Assembly (NCBI RefSeq): GCF_000499385.1
Contig: NW_013654739.1
Span: 1 to 15,018, forward strand
Source of the DNA: Eimeria necatrix
Taxonomy: Eukaryota; Apicomplexa; Conoidasida; Eucoccidiorida; Eimeriidae
Length of the DNA: 15,018 nucleotides
Direction of reading: 5' to 3'
The notes under the pieces are model-generated. The model was not told where the DNA came from and ran no database searches. It saw only the letters and a program-made list of their open reading frames with translations. Position 1 is the first letter of the stretch. Every line of letters starts with the position of its first letter. The position numbers and the translations under genes were made by a program. Positions 8,348 to 15,018 of the stretch are shown piece by piece.

Positions 8348-8554
8348 ATGTACGAAATGCAAAGACTTTTGCATGCAACGCTTTTCGAGCTTTGGGCGGC
8401 TGCACAATACTCAGAAAGAACTGAAAGGGTAGATAACAAGCCACAGCAGACAAGTGACACAGTGAAAAGTGAATATTCGGCCCAGCTTCTTGAGGTGTGG
8501 CGGAAGGTGTATAACAGGAAGTATGTGCAGCAGCATGTAAATCATTCTGACTAG
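8348..8554 (+). CDS. Possible 68-codon frame with two L-x-E-x-W motifs
   Basis: ATG at 8348, TAG at 8552-8554. The frame is open without an ATG from 8324. The product is helical-looking, polar and unrecognised. It contains LFELWAAA near residue 12 and LLEVWRKV near residue 46, a repeated Leu-Phe/Leu-Glu-Leu/Val-Trp pattern also seen as LLDLWALL in the 4446-4709 frame. A GTATGT at 8521 could serve as a splice donor. The opposite strand is also open over 8334-8594 (86 codons), which weakens the coding argument. TTGCATGCAA at 8369-8378 falls inside the frame. Confidence 0.15.
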   Translation: MYEMQRLLHATLFELWAAAQYSERTERVDNKPQQTSDTVKSEYSAQLLEVWRKVYNRKYVQQHVNHSD

Positions 8555-9515
8555 ATACGCACATGCTACTCGCTCTGTTCTTGCCAAACGTCACGAAGAG
8601 TTGCTAACTGTGTTCATGAGAAGCGGGGTACTCTCAAATTGGCCATACTGTTTCCCCGTTCGCAAATCCGCACAATATTTAGCTAGGCGTATTGATACAA
8701 TTCGCAAATGCTTTTGTTGGAATGAGAGATAGAGACTGCATACAAAAGCTTAAAGAAGATATTTGACTGGTCTCTGGGCTTCGTGCGGACTGTAAATATG
8801 TAAGCATATTAGTCTAGAAATACACTCTGTGTGTCTATGAACCATGGGATACATGTAGTCCCTTTCCCTTACCGTGCAAATGTTAAATTTCTAAATCCAA
8901 ATCTGAAAGAGGCGATATGAACAAGGTGAAACGAATATGATGTGGGCTTTGGAATTTGTGGAAAGCCAAACCAGGATTTGCAATACTACGCTTTTCTCAT
9001 TTGTATTGCATTATGTATTTGCTGTCACTCATTTGCTGAAAATGGCAGTCAATTGCGGAATCCAAAACGTTGAGTGACATTTGATGCCAACAGCGGCACA
9101 GACTTCGGAACGTTTCACAAACTAATTTTATTTTATCCGCTAGCCATCACCACTGATTGTGAAAGAACATCGCAAAATGCATGCTGAGCTTGCCAAAGAA
9201 ACCACAAATGCACGATTTCATAAACCTATCGCCGCTAAGATTTTCAAGGGATTTTTCTTGGAAAACATATTTCTTTTTTTTGGATACATGTTACAGTATG
9301 GCCATGAGAGCACATTCATGATTTCTTCTTCTGCACACTGCTGCTTGACTACGAACAAAAACCGTCCCAACGACCCGGAAATTGCTAAAGGTGGTACAAG
9401 TTTGAAAAGAGAACTATGAACACCGCTAGTGGCTATTTAGCTTGAAGAATCATGTTGACGAGCATTGCTATCATCTTGCCACGTTCGGAATCTGGACGAA
9501 GTCTAGCTGTTATGC
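8555..9515. other. No recognised gene
   Basis: Mostly A+T-rich sequence. The one longer plus-strand frame (9159-9419, 86 codons) is unrecognised, with an aromatic-rich stretch from 9240 to 9300. There is a T8 run near 9274. I see no repeat, RNA gene or convincing coding signal. Confidence 0.5.
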
Positions 9516-9779
9516 TTGAAATTTCTTTCCATATGCCTCATGCACTGTACGCGTCACCAACAGTCGTGTGACGCAACTCCGTCCGTGAGCAGTGATCGCC
9601 GGCGGTGTAAAGGTCAAGAGGTTTTCTCACGAAATAGCCTCACAAAAGTGCAAGAAGCTCTGAGGATGGTTGATTGCGATGATAGTTTTGTTTGGAGGTC
9701 TCGCCGTATTGTCGGGCATGCAAGCACGTTGGTTACAAAAGTGCGGAAGCTATTCAAGATGCCAAATTACAGCACATAA
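9516..9779 (+). CDS. Possible 87-codon basic frame, unrecognised
   Basis: The frame ends at TAA 9777-9779, and its first in-frame ATG, about ten codons in, lies near 9534. The predicted product is basic, with an Arg/Lys-rich centre and a C-terminal stretch (STLVTKVRKLFKMPNYST) that could form an amphipathic helix. Four cysteines lie in the first half without a known spacing. No domain is recognised, there is no homologous frame elsewhere in the window, and there is no partner gene nearby. It may be an exon or chance. Confidence 0.12.
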   Translation: MKFLSICLMHCTRHQQSCDATPSVSSDRRRCKGQEVFSRNSLTKVQEALRMVDCDDSFVWRSRRIVGHASTLVTKVRKLFKMPNYST

Positions 9780-10862
9780 GGCAGGTATGCGTGACACGTC
9801 CTTTCGAATTACGCAGTTTTGACAAGCAAAGTCGCACTCAATGAGCTAATATAGGCGCTTCGGCAACTACACAATAGAAGAGAGCTTTTGCTCTATGAGC
9901 ACATACAGGGTTCCAACAACAAACAAAACGAGAACACTGTTTTGTGGTCTCTCTCGACTGCATTAGACAGTGAGTCATTTTCCTGTACATTTTTCATTGA
10001 TGATGCAACGCGACGCAGTTATGGCTGCGTGAGCATCAAAGTTTGAAGGCATAGTAGGCATTTTAGGAAGCTTCTACCTTTTACATGCTTCATGCCAATA
10101 GTGCATTAAAAAAGACGAAGGCGCTTTGATTCTGAACAGGCGTTTTCTTTCGCTGCCCATCCTTTGTAATTAGAAGCCCAGCACCGACGTTGGATACCAC
10201 CGAACTTGCATATACGAATACTTTTATTTTTGAGGCCTTCGCATTATCTGAAGGCAGAAGACACTTTATAATAATATCTGTAGCTAGTGCGTGCAAGAGA
10301 TGCCGCGGCTAATTTTTCGTTAGGCCACTAACATCCATAGTTGGCTACAAAACGGTGCTCCATACAGGAGCCAACGCCAGAAATAGGCAGCATTCTTCAA
10401 TACACTCGCTGAAAGAGTCTACATGACAACAATTTGATTTAATTCTGGTAGCTGCGTTGATCTACGCAGACTAAATGAGGTCCAAAATGCATTTTATGTA
10501 CAAACCACTTTGCCGGCCATGAGTAAAAAACGATTTTTCAAAGTAAAAAGCCGAATATCTTTCTAGCCGTCTTGAAAACAAAATAAGCATTACGGAGTTT
10601 CTTATGCATTTTACCACATATTCATGTACAAAAAATACGCCCTCTTTGCATTTGACAGCTGCTTGACACTCTAAAATTGTAGGGCCTGGAAAGCGTCCCT
10701 TGTACTTAATCTATTCGCCCTTAAGCAAAGCCCTCAAAAATGAATTAACGCTCTAGAAAGCAGCAAGTTAATTCCATCCCATCCAAAGAAACAAAGGAAA
10801 ACTCCGTGGTCTCAGAAGGCTGACTCTTTAGCCAAGTGGACCCGAAATTTGCTTGAAGGCAA
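9780..10862. other. No recognised gene
   Basis: Contains a 68-codon minus-strand frame at 10090-10296 that I do not recognise. A perfect inverted repeat, ACAAAAC (9923-9929) and GTTTTGT (9939-9945), encloses a 9-base loop. From about 10300 to 10860 the sequence is A+T-rich with many short A runs, and no frame longer than 60 codons was seen. Confidence 0.5.
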
Positions 10863-12068
10863 CTACCCTTGTAGCTTTATCATGAGCTGGTTCTGAAAAA
10901 TAAAACATATTTTCGGCAGTTCAGTGCAACAACGCTGCCTCGCAGCTACCCTTGTATAATATTTTGTGACTATACCTGCTGCAGGCTGCTGATTGAAGAA
11001 GCCGCTAAGCACTTGAAAGTGCATCAAGAGGGAGCGCTTTCTGAAGAACCTGAGAGACAAGAACATGCAGCGCGTACGCTATTTGCACAAATGGTAGCTT
11101 TCTCACTTATGATATCTGCTGGCTTGCCGCTTGTAATTATTGCATTGTTTCTTGCCTAACTTCTATAGTACTGTCGAATCTAGTCACTTCACATTAAAAA
11201 TATGGACAAAATCCCGTCCCCTGCACACTATTCTGCTGCATGTTCTGAGGCTTCTACGGGATGGCGATTTCCCAAGTGTAAAACGGACGTGCTCGATGAG
11301 TAGAGCATTTGATTGAGCTGCGTAGGCGCAACGTAAAAGCTCGTGAAAGTACCAGCATGCAGCAATTTATGCAGCCCAGCATCTCCAGCGCAGCCCATTC
11401 TTTCCAATATCTCCTCTCCAAACAATATTTGCGTATAGATGCTCGACACCGAAGACCATGGTAGTGAGCTGAGAGCCCCAGAGTCCTAGAGTATACTCGT
11501 GATGACGCTTTCTTGATGGGCATATGTCATGACAGGGCAAGTGGAACTTACTTCTTCCATGCTTAAACGCGTAAAGATATGTATTGTTCGCTTTTCGTTA
11601 CATGGTACTGAATCCTCCACAGCTTGTACGTTGCCACAGCGTACAAGCCTGTGCTGAACAGATTGGAACAAAATGGTTACTCCTTCCAGGCACCGATCAC
11701 TGCACGATGTAGGTATGTGTACGCCCATGTACGGGTGGACACAAATTGCCACAGCCCATGCTGCGGCGCACTGTCCTAGCGTTTACTTGCAATTACTCCT
11801 GTGGAGTAAGCATACGGGACAGCAAGGAATGTATGACGATCAGCGATGACATCGTATCTTATATCGGTTGCTCAGCCTTCTGAATACTGTGGCTGGTGCG
11901 CCGCGGGTTCGGGTTTTCCAGAAATAACTCACATGAATAGGTACTGAGTTCTTCCACTGTTATTCAACCAAGCGAATGTATTTTACGACATGCTTTAGGC
12001 AGTACGTGCCATAAATACGAGCTGTCAGCCATGAAAAAAGATACCGGTTTGATCAAAACTCTTGCTTG
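10863..12068. other. No recognised gene; overlapping minus-strand frames
   Basis: Minus-strand frames of 67-89 codons lie at 10863-11066, 11228-11449, 11254-11523 and 11486-11752, the middle two overlapping in different frames. None resembles a known protein, and they do not join into one frame. A perfect hairpin at 11793-11809 pairs TTACTCC with GGAGTAA around a TGT loop. GCATGC lies at 11355-11360. Confidence 0.45.
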
Positions 12069-12089
12069 TTGCAAGCAATTTGCTTGCAA
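12062..12089. repeat. Near-perfect palindrome with alternative hairpins
   Basis: TTGCAAGCAA (12069-12078) and TTGCTTGCAA (12080-12089) are exact reverse complements separated by one base. An upstream TTGCTTG at 12062-12068 pairs equally well with CAAGCAA at 12072-12078 around a 3-base loop. The middle arm can therefore pair left or right. About 0.01 perfect 10-bp arm pairs at this spacing are expected in a window of this length under equal base use, or roughly 0.2 over all short spacings. It lies within a short minus-strand frame (11964-12191) that I do not consider real. It may be a dyad protein-binding site or a small RNA hairpin. Confidence 0.75.
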
Positions 12090-12710
12090 ACTTTTAAAAA
12101 GAACTTCATATCTTACATTCACGTTGGTGACTAGGATTACATGGCGTGATCTGCACGTCACCAAACGGTATACACATTGTACAGTCAGCATTTTGGGATA
12201 TTAATTTTTGCTCTCAGTATATTGCGAAATGTACAAGCTGCATTTGACTGTTTGCAAGTACCTACTATATACTGGCTAAAACTTTGGAGGAGTGCGGCCC
12301 TATTATATTTTCTCTTGCTGGTAGATTTCCAATTTCAAATTGCGTTGCTAAGGCTCTATCTCCCCAGCAAAAACATCAATCGAGCAGCATGTATCTTAAC
12401 ACCATACAGGCCGTGCGGAGCGTTGTTTTTCCCGGCATTTCGGAACTATAGTTGTTCTGAGCATAATCCGTAAACGTGCACAATCCTGCTGCTGGCACAT
12501 CTTCCCGTACGCAGTATGCAACATGCAAAAGGGTGTATCAGACTGGAATAGCAGGCTGAGAAGCAAGAAAAAACCAAGGCATGCACGGAAATGTCCACTT
12601 ATGAGACCATTAAGATGATAGTCAGATCACTACTTCAGATTGTCACTTTTGGCATAGACCACGAACGCATCAACCACATATTGCTGCATAAAGGGTGACT
12701 AAGGCACGCT
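12090..12710. other. No recognised gene
   Basis: A 98-codon plus-strand frame at 12177-12473 has two hydrophobic stretches but no recognised domain, and its start is not ATG. GCATGC lies at 12579-12584. Nothing else can be supported. Confidence 0.45.
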
Positions 12711-12965
12711 ATGACTTGCCGCTGCACTATATGCAGGCGAGAACGTCTCGCTGAAGATAGTTTGAAGGTTTTGGTGCGCAAACTGAAAAGGCATCAAAGC
12801 GTATCAGGTTACAATTCTATCAATTGTTTGCGCCCATGCAAAGCAACGCACAAGCGTGAAACAGCATTAGTGCAAATGGAGATTTGTTGCATGAGGGATC
12901 CATGCAAAGTGAAAAGTGTCTTGAAGGCTCCTCATGGTTCCCATGTCAATGGGACTGCTCTGTAA
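12711..12965 (+). CDS. Possible 84-codon Cys-rich frame, unrecognised
   Basis: ATG at 12711, TAA at 12963-12965. The product is basic and Cys-rich: an N-terminal MTCRCTICRRE, then single or paired cysteines near residues 40, 44, 61-62 and 67. The spacing does not match a zinc finger, defensin or EGF pattern known to me. A short Cys-rich frame is what an exon of a secreted or zinc-binding protein might look like, but there is no signal peptide and no supporting neighbour. Confidence 0.13.
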   Translation: MTCRCTICRRERLAEDSLKVLVRKLKRHQSVSGYNSINCLRPCKATHKRETALVQMEICCMRDPCKVKSVLKAPHGSHVNGTAL

Positions 12966-14640
12966 TGCTGCTTGCAGTTCTCTGGAGTGTAGTTGGTGGA
13001 ATACGGAGCGGCACAGTGGCTAACCAGTGATTTTGAGTGGCGAGTGGTAGAATTCGCACGCATGGTGCGCCAGCTCAAGCCATTCTTAAAAAGTATACTT
13101 ATTAGGAATCGTTAAAGCCAAAGAAACCATTTTCTGTGTCCAAAATACAATGCGCTTTTGGTTTAGACATTGAATCCTGTAGTATCGGCGGTGCAGCAGG
13201 CAGCACGAATTGCCAAACAGGAAGTGTGTCACTTACTGTAAACACGTAGACGTGGAGATGTGTCGCCGACGGTACTACTGCATGCGCGCTCTTGGTTGCT
13301 GTGGGCTCTAATGGGTATGATAATTTAAAGAGCTCTCCAAAACGTTCAGCAGGAACAGTCGATTTGAACACAGTGGTGCGAGTTTGTTTCTGTTTTGCGT
13401 AAAAACACACTCCCTGTCTTGAATGTTTCCTCAGATAGTTCAGGAATGTCTTATGCAAAAATGTGTTTTTGTATATCGGAACACATGATTGTGAGCCTTA
13501 ATAAGCGCCAGAGTGCAGTATTGTATTTGACATCTCCAGGCGTTTGGCACTCGCCCGATCTGGAGGTTCTAAAGGCTACTTCGTTCATCTAGAAAGAATA
13601 TTTGCCGCAAAACCAAGCAAGACACTGCAGCTTTCATCCCTACGCGTCTCAGATTGTTGGTCATTCGAAACTGCATCTTCAGTTGACGAACTCTGTGGCA
13701 TCTTTTTTGCCAGAGATAGATGTTTGGGAATTTCATCCCAAAATGAAAATATGCAAAGCAAATATGCCGCACATTGTCTCGTATTTCTTTTGGCGCAACA
13801 CTTCAAACCACTTTCTTTCTATGGTAGATGTTTAATATACAGAGTTATGCTGGGATTTTTCGACCCTGTACAAATGTAGATTTTCCTCCTTGTCGTGATG
13901 CTTGGCCCATCTATTAACAAGCACGAGCAAACTCTGTCCCCCTGCTAGCAGTAGGATTTGGCGAAAGACGTTTCCATGACTTATTTTGTCAGCTGTCAAT
14001 TGTGCCGGTGATTTGATAAGTTCTACATTAGCTGCTGCCAACGAGTTGCTGTAGTACGTGCCGTTGGACGCTACACGTGGCAATCGTTTCCGCAAATTCT
14101 ATTTGCCCCGTTGTCGTCCGTGCTACTCGCTCTGCTAGACAAATGAGTACGCGGCGCAAACGAAGACCAAACAGCAGCATAAGCTCCCTGTTTCACCATG
14201 ACATGCTATACACATCCCCAGCAGCTTTCATACATATACACATGGCAAATCGAGCAAAACTGAATATCGCCCCCAGCACACGCAACTAAAAGAGATTCGT
14301 TTCCATACTTTGACCGGAAAACCTGCCTTTCTTGTATTCCGCGGTAACTTAGGTAGTGCGTCGACAAATTAGAAGGGAACGGCAACTAAAACACACCGTC
14401 CTAAGCTTAGCTTGACAAACCAAATGCCGATTCGCAATAGACGAAAGTACGAAAATGCATTGCTCCACACAGTTACTTCTGTGCCACCGTCGTCTGGCTC
14501 CTTCTTGAAAACTTTGATCACCACACTTGCATTTCCTCTGCTGCACAACTACACGAAGACGCCGATCATGGGCACTCAGATATGCAACAGCATTCATAAG
14601 GCCACATATTCAGAGAGGGCGCAATAGGGCACAAACTACA
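12966..14640. other. No recognised gene; dense overlapping frames on both strands
   Basis: Frames of 65-118 codons crowd 13102-14627: 13102-13458 (minus, 118 codons), 13544-13879 (plus, 111), 13832-14095 (minus, 87), 14349-14597 (minus, 82) and 14412-14627 (plus, 71). Several plus and minus frames overlap the same bases, so at most some could be real. None shows a domain, signal peptide or motif I recognise. GCATGC lies at 13280-13285. Confidence 0.4.
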
Positions 14641-14693
14641 CTGTATGTGGCCGCTTTGTTTGCGAGCAAGGGAAATATGGGTAGCCGCGGTCC

Positions 14694-15018
14694 TCATAAG
14701 TCAGGTGTGTGACGCCTTGTGCACGAGCAAACTTTTTGGAAGACAGTTTTCACAAGACTGTTAGACGGCCGACCAACGTAGCCCGTTCGTTTCTTGAGCG
14801 CGCTTCCGGTGAGCGGTGAATTACTGCCGAGCCCGGTGCCTTTGTACTTGCAGCAGCTCGGTGCACGTAGGTCCGCTGCTGCGCATCGAGAGGAAGCATG
14901 GAAACGCTTTCTGGGTTCGTCCGCAAGCGTGGCACAGGAAGTGCGTTCTTGTTTACTAGTGTTGCGCACGTCAGTTAAGTGTGGTGCTTTGTCCCGGAAT
15001 CTCAAAGGGAACCTCTGC
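14694..15018 (-). CDS. Possible partial coding exon at the right edge
   Basis: A minus-strand frame ends at TGA (14694-14696) and has no stop back to the last base of the window, so it may begin outside. It lies in the most CpG-rich part of the window, with about 20 CpG between 14765 and 14932, more than base composition predicts. G+C is about 55% over 14641-15000. The product is basic and polar (for example ADEPRKRFHASSRC and GYVGRPSNSLVKTV), with no domain I recognise. A second minus frame is open over 14750-14935. A first exon with a CpG-rich promoter, an internal exon, or simply a G+C-rich patch are all possible. Confidence 0.22.
   Translation of the reverse strand, partial: QRFPLRFRDKAPHLTDVRNTSKQERTSCATLADEPRKRFHASSRCAAADLRAPSCCKYKGTGLGSNSPLTGSALKKRTGYVGRPSNSLVKTVFQKVCSCTRRHTPDL

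Noticed and set aside
9923..9945. Inverted repeat ACAAAAC/GTTTTGT, and the hairpin at 11793-11809, as terminators or functional RNAs
   Set aside because: Seven-base stems are common in this much sequence. There is no neighbouring gene or T run to give them a role.
1..15018. tRNA genes, rRNA fragments, mitochondrial-derived pieces, CRISPR array, telomere repeats
   Set aside because: I read both strands for B-box-like GTTCRA motifs, rRNA-like blocks, regularly spaced repeats and telomeric units, and found none I could support.

Overview
Overall: this window looks like nuclear eukaryotic DNA with no gene I can recognise. No reading frame exceeds 154 codons on either strand. There is no ribosome-binding-site/operon layout, no rRNA or tRNA, no CRISPR array and no recognisable transposase or reverse transcriptase. 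Hand-counted sample lines give about 35-50% G+C over most of the window. Richer patches lie around 4851-4950 (66 of 100 bases) and 14641-15000 (199 of 360). CpG is not depleted where I counted it. There is no microsatellite of note, and homopolymer runs reach only about 8 T. The hexamer GCATGC occurs 12 times, well above a base-composition expectation of about 3. That would fit a coccidian apicomplexan, where TGCATGC-type motifs are common, but the moderate G+C and gene emptiness fit an arthropod such as a tick equally well. I leave the lineage open.

Layout, left to right: (1) 7-56 folds on paper into a compact, fully Watson-Crick three-way junction and is followed by a T5 run at 63-67. (2) 252-524 is a 90-codon frame running into the left edge of a 540-bp segment (511-1050). 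That segment recurs in the same orientation at 3012-3548 with 13 mismatches and one 3-nt indel. Its flanks also appear related but far more diverged. Across the left edge a reading frame is shared by both copies, with an in-frame 30-nt indel and a stop codon in copy 1 that copy 2 lacks. (3) 1051-3011 and 3549-4445 are spacers without a recognisable gene. (4) 4446-5110 holds two abutting frames of opposite strand, one over the 66% G+C patch. (5) 5068-5229 and 5324-5484 are an older, roughly 76% identical, tandem duplication with a period of about 256 bp. (6) 6676-6735 is a two-unit 30-bp tandem repeat with one mismatch. (7) 6736-14640 is largely featureless apart from a few short plus-strand frames and several inverted repeats, the best at 12069-12089. 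(8) 14641-15018 is G+C- and CpG-rich, and its minus-strand frame stays open to the right edge, so it may be part of an exon that continues outside.

No pathway or system can be assembled from these parts. The defensible content is the duplications, the frame shared across the diverged edge of the large repeat, the left-edge RNA-like fold, and the coding-like right edge. All reading-frame calls are tentative.
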